Positions 33,601-52,700 of a stretch of 64,000 bases of DNA are shown one piece after another; positions within the stretch are counted from its first letter, which is position 1; each line of letters starts with the position of its first letter. Source of the DNA: Bostrychus sinensis (lineage: Eukaryota > Chordata > Actinopteri > Gobiiformes > Eleotridae); NCBI GenBank assembly GCA_020698575.1, contig CM036254.1, positions 4,569,883 to 4,633,882 of the forward strand. The letters are read 5' to 3'. Both the position numbers and the translations under genes were made by a program. The notes beneath the pieces were generated by a model. That model saw only the letters and a list, made by a program, of their open reading frames with translations, did not search any database and was not told the DNA's origin.

Positions 33601-34030
33601 CGGACTCCAGTACAGGGGGCGGTAGTGCGCTTTAACACACACTGACCGACCGCTAATGAAAGAAGAAACGTTGTTGCTGCTTCCTCCGCGGGAAACTAAC
33701 GTCGGAGAAACAAAACGCCGACAGATAAAGTTATTTACGGGCTTTAATCTGATCCAACGCGCGTTTCATTTTAACAGCCCTTGCTGGGTTTTAAAGGGTA
33801 TTCTTTGTACATCTTTAAGTAGGTTTAGAAAACTTAAAATACTGTTCTGTTTACAAATTGAGTGGATCAAGGCTAACGGCTAATGCTACCCGCTCTCAGG
33901 GGGAAGTTAACAGGTGTCAGCTTTAAGCGCATTAAACTCACGCAAAGGCGCCGCTGTTTGACTCGTAGTTAAAACGTGTACAGGAATCGGTTGTTTGTCG
34001 TAGTTTGCTGTCGTTTGCAGTGAAATTGAA
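33601..34030 (+). promoter_or_regulatory. Probable promoter and 5' UTR region of pcgf6
   Basis: Locally GC-richer with several CpG sites (tcctccgcgggaaactaacg, acggctaatgctacccgctc) after a long AT-rich tract, directly before the first coding exon. No TATA box was identified, as expected for a broadly expressed chromatin gene. The transcription start cannot be placed from sequence. Confidence 0.4.
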
Positions 34031-40915
<6,885 letters not shown>

Positions 40916-42458
40916 CGAACCAGAAAATACTGTTTCTGATGCAAAGATGTGGAAATAACCTTAACACCTCAGAAGTTGGTATGGAAACACTTATACGAAT
41001 CTGTTTTTCTTGGTGCTAATGAGATACGAATGGCATTAATTGTAACAAAAATGTGTTAAGCAGAGAACAAACTTGGTGAAAATGAACTCTAAAGCCACAA
41101 GCGCATTATGTTCCATTACTATTCAAAGGTTTCTGCTATTAAATTGTCTGAAAACCAATTATATTAAAGGGTAACTTGCTAACAAAAGATTTAATAAAAA
41201 TCTAACCTTTTGTACAAATGGAGTCAAAATAAACACTCGAGACGGCAGCAATCTAACTAAAATTGGTTTAATAAGATGAAGTTGAATGAATGAAAATGTA
41301 CCAACTCCTAATTTAAACTCAAAATGTCAGCCATCTCTAAATTAAACCTCAGTTTGTGCAGAGTTAAAAAGACCTGCTCAAGTGTTTCCTACAGCACTCG
41401 AGAGTTAAACCTTGGCAATAAGCACCCACCACCTTGACTACCCTTAAATCTTCCGTTTATCTCGGTTTGGGACTGGCACAATGAATACACTGGCTTAACT
41501 TTTTGAGGCATTTTGGAGCTGTAAATATGATGATTGAGTTGTAGGTGCACAATTTTGAGTTGGCCAAGCCTTTATTTTGGAAACGATGTATTTCTGTATC
41601 GCCTACTCTGAGCTTTTCATTCCTCTGTTAGCAATTAAAAACCAAGTTCCTGGATTAATAATCTAAAAGCAACTGAATTTAACCCACTACAAAAACTGGA
41701 ATATACTAATCGCTACCATTTGCCAAGCTCGTATATTAATTTTACAAAGCATCTGCTGCCTGTAGGCCTCAAACACACTGGCTGCTGACTGTAGTTGACT
41801 GAATAGCTGTGCGTTTACCGTCTCTGTGGGATGGTCATTGCAAATGCAAACTTTTTTAAAGGTAAAAGTTGTATTTCACGATCCATCAGAGCCAGTAATC
41901 CTTAAAACATCTAAAAAATGCATCAGGTATGTGTAGTGCTGATAGTAATTGTAAAAATAAAACAATATATGCACATTTTCTATGAGTTCTGGCTGGAAAA
42001 ACACATACCACAAGTGTGAAAAATAATCACGCACCCAGTTTGAGGCCTTAACACTGCACACTGTTCCTCTATTAACCTCGAATTTTCTGTGTGTTTTTTT
42101 TTTTTATACATTGAGTACATGCTGGATACAACCAAAAACTCCTCTATAAACTGTGAAAACTACTTTCATATCAGCCTTAATTAATACTCCTCCACTAAAA
42201 TCACAAGGCGTAATGTGAAAAACTCTTTCTGATATTTTCATATATTTATATTGTTCTGTTTCGTGTATCGTCTGTTTAGTGTCTTTCAGGTTAAAGGGCT
42301 GGAAACCAAAGGGCTGTTTTTTTTTTTTTTTGTGTAATTTTGTGTAAAAAGCTGCTAACATTTGTAAAAGTCTGTCTGGTTTGTACTTATGCTTCTGTAT
42401 TTAATAAAAAGTCACTAAAATCAAACTGGACTCGCATAATTTTGAGCTGTTGGGAATA
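40916..42458. other. pcgf6 3' flank and gene-free interval
   Basis: Probable 3' UTR followed by AT-rich sequence. The polyadenylation site was not fixed. No gene supported. Confidence 0.45.
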
Positions 42459-42466
42459 ATTAATCT

Positions 42467-42816
42467 ATGGATGTCCATTTCCAGCACTTAACAAAAAATA
42501 AAAGCCCCACAGGAAGTCATAATTACTGAGATTAAATGTCATAATGAGTTTTAAAGTCATAATTATGAGATTTAATTTCGTATTTATGACTTTAAAACTC
42601 ATGATTTTAAAACTCATTGACATTTAATCTCGGATTTGTGACTTTAAAACTCATAATTATGACATTTAATCTCATATTTATGACTTTAAAACTCATAATT
42701 ATGACTTTAAAACTCACGATGACATTTAATCTCGGATTTGTGACTTTAAAACTCATAATAATGACTTCCTGTGGGGCTTTTATTTATTTTTTTTAGTGGT
42801 GGAAATGGGCTTCCAT
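42467..42816. mobile_element. hAT-type palindromic MITE (350 bp) with exact 8-bp target duplication
   Basis: Flanked by attaatct at 42459-42466 and 42817-42824. Terminal inverted repeats of about 50 bp include aaaagccccacaggaagtca and tgacttcctgtggggctttt. Inside are reiterated 'gactttaaaactcata' and 'gacatttaatctc' units in both orientations. Confidence 0.85.
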
Positions 42817-42824
42817 ATTAATCT

Positions 42825-43394
42825 GACTGTTTTTGTTACTTAAGATGAACCTAAATTTATCAGAAAAATAAAAATCTGCCCTCATTTAGATAAATATGAT
42901 AGAAGTGAAGGAAGAGACTCAAGCCAGCTACTCAAGCACAAAGGTACAGTGTTTTAAATCAAAGTGATGGTATGAAAAGGTAACTTGCCAAATGTATGAA
43001 AATAAATACTGTACAGTGCCCTCCACTAATGATTCACTTTGTAAATCTGAGCAAAGATGCCTGTAAAAAATGTCCTTATTGTTTTAACATTTTGATCTTT
43101 TGCTCAAAATATTAGCATAAAACTCAGATGTCACTGAAATAAAAACACTTGTAAATACATCACAGTTTTATACATACATACCTTTTTTTATTAAGAATTT
43201 ACATTATTTTGGAAGTTCCAGGGATTTCTTACTTTTTTGTAAACCTGGGTGACAAGGAAAATTAAATATTCCAACCATGCTTCCTACCATCGGGGTAATA
43301 ATCGTCCCCTATTCTGAGCTTTTAACCATGATTTAATGTCTCCCCCTCAGAAACAGTTTTGTTTCATTTACACATGTTTGAGTAATCCTGTATG
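42825..43394. other. Gene-free interval
   Basis: AT-rich sequence; no gene or repeat recognised. Confidence 0.4.
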
Positions 43395-43399
43395 CTGAG

Positions 43400-43745
43400 G
43401 CGCTGCCCTTCTAAAGACTAAAAACCCTCGGTCTCACGGCTCTACGAAGACTCGTGAAACCAGGAAGTGCTCCTGCTCGTTCTGATCATTTCAGCCTTAA
43501 ACCTCCGTCACTACGAAGCAGTCAGCTCATTTATGTTAGTCTCATGAGCTACTAGCCACTTTATGCTCTGCCCATTCTACATCAGGCACCTAATCAAAGC
43601 TTTCTCTGCAAAGTCAAAGTAAGAGCTCCCCAAAAGAAGACGTTTTCCAGGCATATACATTATTTTAAGTTATAAAACCTAAAATACTAATGCAGAGGTG
43701 TCCAAAACTATTCCAAAAAGCCCGAAAATAGCACAATATGGCCTT
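43400..43745. mobile_element. AAGGTCC-family DNA transposon, 5'-shortened second copy
   Basis: Inverse of much of 37986-38458, ending with 'aaaatagcacaatatggcct' at 43745. The opposite end is lost near 43400. Confidence 0.55.
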
Positions 43746-44623
43746 TAAGTGAACAGGAAGTGTTATCAGTCAGCTTTGAAAAGAACATCTGTGTATTTTA
43801 CCCTGATGCAGAGTCAGGAGGATGGTTCCCGTGCAGAAGTTAGTCAGGTCTTAAGGTCAGAAAGTCTCCAAAACTACATCACAAAGTTACCTACATCACC
43901 ACCAATTGTATCGAGGGTACAGCCAAAACTCATGGAGAACAGAAAAACTACATTTACAGCTGAATCTGTATAGCTAGGATGTCTGAGTGACCAAATGGAT
44001 TGAACAAAAACATTTTCAATCATTATTTCTTGTTTATTTTGGTGCAACAAAAGCAGAACGTGTTGTAACAGCCTTCAGGGTTAAACGTTCAGAGAGAGCT
44101 CGAAAATAAAGCACAGGATGTAATGTCGATGCCAGTTTTGGTTCTTACTGCTAACTCTAATTAAAGATAAACTGTTTAGCATTGGCTGAGTGACAACAGT
44201 CTGCAGACGCAGCAGAGAGCAACCAGCCCTGGCTTTGTTCAGCGGAGTTTGTCTAAGGTTAGGGCTGTGCTTACAGTTTTAATGGGAATGAAACAGAGCT
44301 CTAAACTGGAGCAGGCCTGATGACAAAAAATAGCTAGAGGAGGGTCTGGTTTTGGGCCCCCCTGACCCTGAGGCCTGGGACAAATGCAAATGTCCTGGTT
44401 GCCCTTGTTTCCCTTGACAAAAACTGATGAATGTTACCATGTTTGGACAGTATATTATTTATTACATATTTTGTGCAATAAATTTCAAATCTCATTTTAT
44501 GTTTTATTTGGTTAAAAGTGCATTACAGTTGAATACCACATAAAGAGCAATCTCTAAGTACTGCATATCTCAGTAGTATCTTCAAACTTCATTTAAATTG
44601 TGTGGCAAGTATCTGGATGCATT
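43746..44623. other. Gene-free interval
   Basis: The 74-codon frame at 43749-43973 shows no known domain. Nothing else recognised. Confidence 0.4.
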
Positions 44624-44626
44624 TAA

Positions 44627-45279
44627 AGCTGGGGACACACTACACGATTTTTATAACGATTCACAGTTGCGCCGAGTCTGTAGCAGGGAATCGTAATCAC
44701 CAGTCGGCCCTGAAATCCGTTAGCGTGCAATGTTCAAAGACTCGAATCGGCGCAAAAACCCGGCCTGACGTCAGTTGCGAGCAACACTCCTGTAGTGTGG
44801 GCTGTTTACATCCAACTGGGAATTCATGGAGTCCAGCGGCCGATGAAAAACAGCTGATGGGGCACAGGAAACATCATCAGGGAACGAAGACGAAGCAACA
44901 GGAAGCATCAGGAAAATATAAGCGGAAATTTGAAGAAGAAGAAGAAGAAGAAGAAGAAGAAAACATAAACAACCATGGCAAACACCGAAGTTGAGCGCTA
45001 CCCAAGCGAAACTGGATACATAGACGTTTTTTCTTTTTCCTTTTTTCCAAACAGATAGCTGCGCACACAACGGCAGGTAGCTCCATGTTTGTTTACCATT
45101 TAGTTCTGAGTTTGCTTCGTTTGGTTGGCGTCAGTTGTGGCCTCAGCAGATCTTGTAGTGTGTGAGGCGCAGTCTTTCAGTCGTCAGAACTAAATCTGCT
45201 GAAACCAGTCGTTAGTGTGTGCACCGAGTCTTTTCAGAATCTGTAACCACTGAGAACATCGTGTAGTGTGTCCCCAGCT
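44627..45279. mobile_element. Non-autonomous DNA transposon (653 bp) with TAA target duplication
   Basis: Ends agctggggacacactacacg and cgtgtagtgtgtccccagct are exact inverses over 20 bases. TAA flanks both sides (44624-44626, 45280-45282), fitting a PIF/Harbinger-type insertion. Carries a (GAA)n run at about 44934-44960 that creates an acidic spurious frame. Confidence 0.8.
44934..44960 (+). repeat. (GAA)n microsatellite
   Basis: About nine tandem gaa units inside the TAA-flanked element; codes for Glu runs on plus and Ser/Leu runs on minus in chance frames. Confidence 0.9.
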
Positions 45280-45299
45280 TAAGGTTAAGGTTGTCCCTG

Positions 45300-45465
45300 T
45301 AGTTCCCGTGAGTGTAAATACCAGTGATTATGTTGTACATCTGTCTAATATTCAAATGTCTGCTTGTACTTTGTTTGTACTGCTGCTGATCGTGGACAGC
45401 CAGGACATCCTCTGAAAAAAGATCTCAACCTCAGTAGATGTTTCCTGGTTAAATAAAATAAAAAG
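45300..45465 (+). repeat. LINE 3'-tail-like fragment
   Basis: 'aaaaaagatctcaacctcag' followed by 'cctggttaaataaaataaaa' resembles the common 3' end of fish non-LTR elements. No coding part remains. Confidence 0.4.
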
Positions 45466-45554
45466 TTCCCCGTATTTGACCCATCCTCTAATGCTGCTGG
45501 GGTTAAACCTGTCAGGAGCAGTGAGGACCCTTCAAGAGCCAGGAGTAGCTAGCC

Positions 45555-45986
45555 TAGGGCTGCACGATATATCGCAAAATTATCGTTATTGCAATATCAG
45601 CAAACGTAATATCCGTATCGCAAGAATCTAAATATATCGCAATTACGCTGTGGTCTTCCATCTGACAGAGATTTACACTGAAGAATCATTTTCCACCAGA
45701 GCCTTAAAAGAACATGTGTTGTGACTAAATAAAAATGTTTAAAAAGTCCAGTTTTAGTGGTAATTTAATTAATTTAGTCACAGCTTAGCCTTGTTTTATT
45801 CCTGGTTTAGTCTGTGTTAAGTTTTGATTTTGTCGCTGTTTTGACTTGTAAATACAGGAACTTACATTTTTGTGAAATGTAGTGAATTTAACTTACTATG
45901 TTCGAAAACTTTGCAATAATATCGTTATCGCAATTTTCAACATAGTTATCGAATATCGCATGTTTTCTCCATATCGTGCAGCCTTA
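45555..45986. mobile_element. hAT-type MITE, GGGCTGCACGATAT family, copy 2
   Basis: Ends tagggctgcacgatatatcg and atatcgtgcagcctta; flanks agctagcc (45547-45554) and acctagcc (45987-45994), one mismatch. Internal sequence nearly identical to copy 1 ('ccaccagagccttaaaagaa'). Confidence 0.85.
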
Positions 45987-46119
45987 ACCTAGCCTCCTGT
46001 GCAAGTTTTAGGTTGATGGGGGAAACCTAAGCATCCAGAGGAAATCCACCCAGACACAAGAAGAACAAACTCCACAGAAAGGTTTTAGGAATCTGGAAAC
46101 TCGTTAAACTTCCTGCTGT

Positions 46120-46430
46120 GAGGCAACAGTGGACTTTATTTAACAGTCCTAGAAACATTCTGCCTGTCCGTCCTGGGAGTGGATCTCTGCTTCAATATAG
46201 TCTACATAAGGTTTCTTCTTTTTTTCCCCACAGCTGGGTTTTTTAGGAGTTTTTCCTTACTAAGGAGGGTCTAAGAACAGGGATGTCCTGGGTCTGTTTA
46301 GTGTAGTTATTGTTTGTGTTGATTGTATGTTATGTCTAATTGTGTTTATATGTTGGAATAACCAAGCCCTTTGAGGCGACCGTTGTTGTAATACTGGGCT
46401 ATAGAGATAAAAATGAAGTGCTAACCTCCT
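46120..46430 (+). repeat. Fish interspersed repeat fragment downstream of ina
   Basis: 'ggttttttaggagtttttcc' and 'actgggctatagagataaaa' are phrases of a common fish repeat 3' end. Family not assigned. Confidence 0.35.
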
Positions 46431-46704
46431 ACGCCTCATGTTTTTGAGTTAAGTAACTGCTTGTAGGTGTATGACAACAGAAGCTAAGCTAAATGAGTAT
46501 GAACGTATAACAGGGCTGCACGATAAACACATGCTAGAAAGACAGAACTGATTAATTTTGGGCTAAGAAGGACACAGAAGCTAGATTTAAATGTAAAGTC
46601 TGAAAGGAGCCCTACTTGTTTTATTGCTTACTTAAAGACAGTAGCCACCCGTCTCTCTCTACCCCTCTCCCTCCTGCGTCTGTCCCGGTCTGTCCTCTCC
46701 GTTC

Positions 46705-49700
46705 TCACTCGTTGGTAAGGAGCTCCGTTTGGTCCTTCTCCTCCTTGTAGACCTCCTTCGGGACGGTTTCCTTGTCCCGTTGGGGCGCTCTGTGCTTGGG
46801 GCAGCAGACCTCCGGGGGCTCGGGGCTCACCTCCTGGAGCTCTGGGCTGGGAGCTGAAGCCGGCTCCGAAAGATAGTCCGGAGTTAAAGTGAGTCTCCTC
46901 TCCCTCCAGCAGCTTCCTTATAAGGACACAGACACACATCACAGGCTCGATACTACAGACAACACGGCTACACTGCTACAGGAGCAAAAGCACTTTTCCA
47001 GCAAATTCTAGTTCAAAAATATGCTTTTCTTCTTTGCCTTATTACCACACTCTTGTAATGTTATCTAAGGCATGTAACCTTTGCAGTGGTGGACAGTAAC
47101 TACTGTATTTTCCGAACTATAAGTCGCTCCAGAGTATAAGTTGCATCGATCAAAAAATGCGTCATGAAGCAGAAAAAAACATATATAAGTTGCACTGAAC
47201 TATAAGTCACATTTATTTAGAATGAATAAATGAATGAATGAATAGGTGTCAGGATATGTTAACTAGGGGTGCAACGATACAGTAACTGTATCGATGTATC
47301 GATTTTTTTTCCTATGATACAACTAAATCGATACACATGACCCTGTATTGAATCGTATCGTTTTCTAGGAAGTTAATATCGATACACATAAAGTATTGAT
47401 CAATAATATTGGAAATATTGAAATTAGAAATGTGTATGTTAAAATAAAACTAGATATGGCTTTTTGGAGATAAATTTTGTGTTTTTAATAAAATAAAATG
47501 TTATATTCAACTTTTCTTTACTCTCTGTCTGCTGGACATAATCAACCCCGGCCGCGGTGCTACATTTGAGAGTAAACTTTTATGATTTTTGCTGTATCGA
47601 TTATCAATACGAAGGTGTTGAATCAGTATCGAATCGTATCATTCCAATTTAGGCTGAAAAGGCTAAATTAACAAAACAAACCAGCGAGTCCAACAAGCAA
47701 GCTACCTGTAGGCAAGTTCCCTGATCTCATTCTACATCACTGAAAACTACTGACAGTAGTTGTCACAAGCCTAGAGCGCCCTCCCGCGGCTGTAAACAGG
47801 TAATGTTCATTCCTTGGTTTATGTTAAATTATATATATTTTGATATATAAGTTGCAGGACCTAGACAAACTATGAAAAAAGTGCGTACTTATAGTCTGGA
47901 AAATACAGTAGATACTTTATTCAAGTAATTTACTTAAGTACATTTTTTGAAGGAAAAAGTGTTTTCTGAGTAGGTTTTGTAGACCATAGTTTTACTTGAG
48001 TAAATTTTTGATGATTTTATTTTTACTTTAGTAAAACTTGAAATTGTCTGAGGAATTCAAAGTAGTTTTTGTCCTCTGCGGTGTAGTGAGCAGCATCTGA
48101 CTGTGATCAGAAGGTTCTGGGTTCAAAACTTAGAATAAGACAAGAATAAGAAGAGGAGGAGGAAGAGGAAGAAGAAAAAACATTCAAATGTACTTTTACT
48201 TCTACTTGAGTAATATTATGTTTTAAGTAACAGTACTTTTACTTGAGTATAGTGTTTGAGTACTTCATCCACCACTGAACCTTTCTATTATTTGTAAGCT
48301 ACAGTGATTTGCTATACATTTTCAATCAGATAAGGGCATAAAAAGCCACTAAAAATTGCAAATGATTTCTCAAAAGCACCCCACTGACCATCTGTGTGTC
48401 AGTGAGTGGGCATAGAACAAAACATGAGTGGCTCGATATTTAGCTGCTCTGTTTATACAAGCATTTAGGCTACAGCTACAAGCTACAAGTCACTAGAGGC
48501 TTAGGACTTTGGTTTGCTGGAAGTTAAGCATGGTTTTAGGACCTGTGCTTCCCCATCAAAGACTAAGCTAAGAGCGGCCTGTTGAATGGTAACGGTCATT
48601 TAAGCCACATAACCTGCAGAGTGCAATGTTTTTACCTTTGAATTGGGGGAAAAAACAAGCTTTTTATTATCACAACATTACACATATTTGGCCAATGACA
48701 TGAATGAATGCAAACATACAGAGCTAGATAAAATGTCAATGGCAGCATAAAATACTAAAAAGGTAAAACAGGATACATATGTCTGAAGCTGAAACAAACG
48801 TTTCATGTCATGTATTAGTATTTTGTTAGTTTTTTTGTTAGTATTTTGTTTTGTCTCTGTGTTGCTGTGTGTTTAAATGTGGAGCCTGTACTTTGAAATC
48901 TGGCTTTATTAATAGGAATTCCATAAAAATATGTAAAGGCTGAGTGTGTTGAACCCCAGTGAGCACCTGTACGCCGCGATCTCGAATGTCCAGAGCCATC
49001 TTGACGTTGAGCAGGTCTTGGTAATCTCTCAGGTGTTGGGCCATCTCTCCTTTCAGGTTCCTCAGCTCTGCGTCCAGGTGACCTATAGTGTCCTGCAACA
49101 ATTATACACGAAAACATTTAACCCAGGAAAAGACAAGGTAGCACCGTCCTATACAGAGGGTAAAATAAGTACTGAACACAGTCGATGCTTTTCTTTTTTC
49201 AAATATATTTCTCACATGGTACTGATAGGAAATGTTCAGCAGATGTCGGTAACAACCCAAGTAATCCACAAAAACAAACATCGTCTTGTTTCCATTCAGT
49301 TTTTCTTAGATATTTTATTTACTTATGGTTTTTTGGTTCCAGCACAATTTGTTCTGGATGTGTGTGTTGATTTTCTACTGCATATCTTAAGGACTTCCCT
49401 TCCAAAAGAAAAAAATAAACAAAAAAACAACACAAATTAATAGGGCTGCATGATATGGAGAAAACATGCGATATTTGATAACTATGTTGAAAATTGCGAT
49501 AACGATATTATTGCGATATTTGAAAATAGAGCCTACTTTTCGAACATAGTAAGTTAAATTCACTACATTTCACAAAAATGTAAGTTCCTGTATTTACAAG
49601 TCAAAACAGCGACAAAATCAAAACTTAACACAGACTAAACCAGGAATAAAACAAGGCTAAGCTGTAACTAAATTAATGAAATTACCACTAAAACTGGACT

Positions 49701-52700
49701 TTTTAAACATTTTTATTTAGTCACAACACATGTTCTTTTAAGGCTCTGGTGGAAAATGATTCTTCAGTGTAAATCTCTGTCAGATGGAAGACCACAGCGT
49801 TATTGCGATATATTTAGATTCTTGCGATACGGATATTGCATTTGCTGATATTGCGATAACGATAATTTTGCGATATATTGTGCAGCCCTAATATTTAACA
49901 CTAATTAGAGCAAGCACTGAAAAGAGCATCCTAAGTTCCTAGCCTTTGAAATAGTAATAATATTATACCTGTGTTTTGAGAAGACTATGGCGGCCCACCA
50001 CAATCTAATTTTCTCCCCCAGTGGCTAAAAAAACTGGACCATAAATTATTATCAACAGGTTTATGCTTCTATGCTATCACAAAAACGATACTGCGCTAAA
50101 AAGATGACTTAAAGCAGATGTGTCCAAAGTGCGGCACGGGTTGAGATTTCATATGGCATTTTGTTTTGTAATTTATAGTTATTTGGCTTGTGCAAATTAA
50201 ATATTTAAAAAACAGTGTGCATTTTATTTATACTGCAGTTTCTAGAAAACATCAGGAGAGACTGTTGGCCCTTGAACATTTGCACATCTTCAAGTCTGGC
50301 ACTCGAAGGAAAAAGTTTGAACACCTCTGACTTAAAGATTAAATATAGATATTAGCTTACATATCGAGGAGCTGAAACCCAGCTCCTCGAGAGAGGTTGG
50401 ACTCTCCACCACTCTGGCGTTGCCCACGGTGAGAGGCGGCGGGCTGGTGTGGGCTTGCTCATAGCCCCCCAGCTCAGCCGCCATGTGTTGGAGTTTACCC
50501 CAGTAAACGAGAGGGTCGCGTCCCTACGCCTTCGGGTTGGGGACAGGTCTCTTACTGTGGTTTGTGCCTACGGGCCGAATAGCAGTACAGAGTACCCGGC
50601 CTTCTTGGAGTCCCTGGGAGGGGCACTGGAAGGTGCACCGACTGGGGACTCCATTGTTTTGCTGGGAGACTTCAATGCCCACGTGGGCAGCGACAGTGAC
50701 ACCTGGAGGGGCGTGATTGGGAGGAACGGCCTCCCTGATCTGAACCCGAGTGGTGTTTTGTTATTGGACTTCTGTGCTAGTCACAGTTTGTCCATGACAA
50801 ACACCATGTTCGAGCACAAGGGTGTCCATCAGTGCACGTGGCACCAGGACACCCTAGGCCGGAGGTCGATGATCGACTTTGTAGTCGTGTCATCTGACCT
50901 TCGGCCGTGTGTCTTGGACACTCGGGTGAAGAGAGGGGCTGAGCTGTCAACCGATCACCACCTGGTGGTGAGTTGGATCCGCTGGCGGAGGAGGAGGCCG
51001 GACAGACTCGGCAGACCCAAATGTATTGTGAGGGTCTGTTGGGAACATCTGGCTGAGACCTCTGTCAGGGGGGTCTTCAACTCCCACCTCCGGGAGAGCT
51101 TTGACCAGATCCCGAGGGAGGTTGGAGACATGGAGTCCGAGTGGACCATGTTCTCCGCCTCTATTGTCGATGCAGCCGTTCGGAGCTGTGGTCGCAAGGT
51201 CTCTGGTGCCTGTCGTGGCGGCAACCCCCGAACCCGGTGGTGGACACCGGAAGTAAGGGATGCTGTCAGGCTGAAGAAGGAGTCCTATCGAGCCTGGTTG
51301 GCTCGTGGGACTCCTGAGGCAGCCGACGGGTACCGGAGGGCCAAGCGTGCTGCGGCCCGGGCGGTTGTGGAGGCAAAAACTCGGGTCTGGGAGGAGTTCG
51401 GGGAGGCCATGGAGGAGGACTATCGGTTGGCCTCAAAGAAATTCTGGCAAACCGTCCGCCGCCTCAGGAGGGGGAAGCAGTGCTTCACCAACACTGTTTA
51501 CAGTGGAGGTGGGGAGCTGTTGACCTCGACTGGGGATGTTGTCGGGCGGTGGAAGGAATACTTTGAGGATCTCCTCAATCCCACCGACACGCCTTCCGTT
51601 GAGGAAGCAGAGGCTGGGGACTCAGAGGTGGACTCATCCATCACTCAAGCTGAAGTCACTGAGGTGGTTGGAAAGCTCCTCAGTGGCAAGGCACCGGGGG
51701 TGGATGAGATCCGCCCTGAGTACCTCAAGTCCCTGGATGTTGTGGGGCTGTCGTGGCTGACACGTCTCTGCAACATCGCGTGGCGGTTGGGGACAGTGCC
51801 TCTGGACTGGCAGACCGGGGTGGTGGTCCCTCTCTTTAAGAAGGGGGACCGGAGGGTGTGTTCCAACTACAGGGGGATCACACTTCTCAGCCTCCCCGGG
51901 AAAGTCTATTCCAGGGTACTGGAGAGGAGAATTCGGCCGATAGTCGAACCTCGGATTCAGGAGGAACAATGCGGTTTTCGTCCTGGCCGTGGAACAGTGG
52001 ACCAGCTCTACACCCTCTATCGAGTGCTCGAGGGTTCGTGGGAGTTCGCCCAACCAGTCCACATGTGTTTTGTGGATTTGGAGAAAGCGTTCGACCGTGT
52101 CCCTCGTAGCGTCCTGTGGGGGGTGCTCTGGGAGTATGGGGTCCGGGGCCCTTTGCTAAGGGCTGTCCGGTCCCTGTATGAACGGAGCAGGAGCTTGGTC
52201 CGCATTGCCGGTTGTAAGTCGGACCTGTTCCCAGTGCATGTTGGACTCCGGCAGGGCTGCCCTTTGTCACCGGTTCTGTTCATAATTTTTATGGACAGAA
52301 TTTCTAGGCGCAGCCAAGGGCCGGAGGGTGTCAGGTTTGGGGACCACAGGATTTCATCTCTGCTTTTTGCGGATGATGTTGTCCTGTTGGCTTCCTCAAA
52401 CCAGGACCTTCAGTGTGCACTGGGGCGGTTTGCAGCCGAGTGTGAAGCGGCTGGGATGAGAATCAGCACCTCCAAGTCCGAGGCCATGGTTCTCGACCGG
52501 AAAAGGGTGGTTTGCCCTCTCCAGGTTGGGGGGGAGTTTCTGCCTCAAGTGGAGGAGTTCAAGTATCTTGGGGTCTTGTTCACGAGTGAGGGAAGGATGG
52601 AGCGTGAGATCGACAGGCGGATCGGTGCGGCGTCTGCAGTAATGCGGTCGTTGTATCGGTCTGTTGTGGTGAAGAAGGAGCTGAGCCGAAAGGCGAAGCT

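Larger units (their letters stand above)
47084..48277. mobile_element. hAT-type element (CAGTGGTGGA ends) in ina intron 5, interrupted by nested elements
   Basis: Ends cagtggtggacag and tccaccactg; flanks aacctttg (47076-47083) and aacctttc (48278-48285). Internal 'gtacttttacttctacttga' is typical of this fish family. The real element is 47084-47102 plus 47909-48277; the rest is a later insertion. Confidence 0.8.

Noticed and set aside
44602..44994. 130-codon frame ending in a poly-Glu run
   Set aside because: It overlaps a TAA-flanked DNA transposon and ends in its GAA microsatellite.
48066..48140. Functional tRNA gene
   Set aside because: Arms do not pair properly; lies inside a transposon, so a SINE or pseudo-tRNA is more likely.
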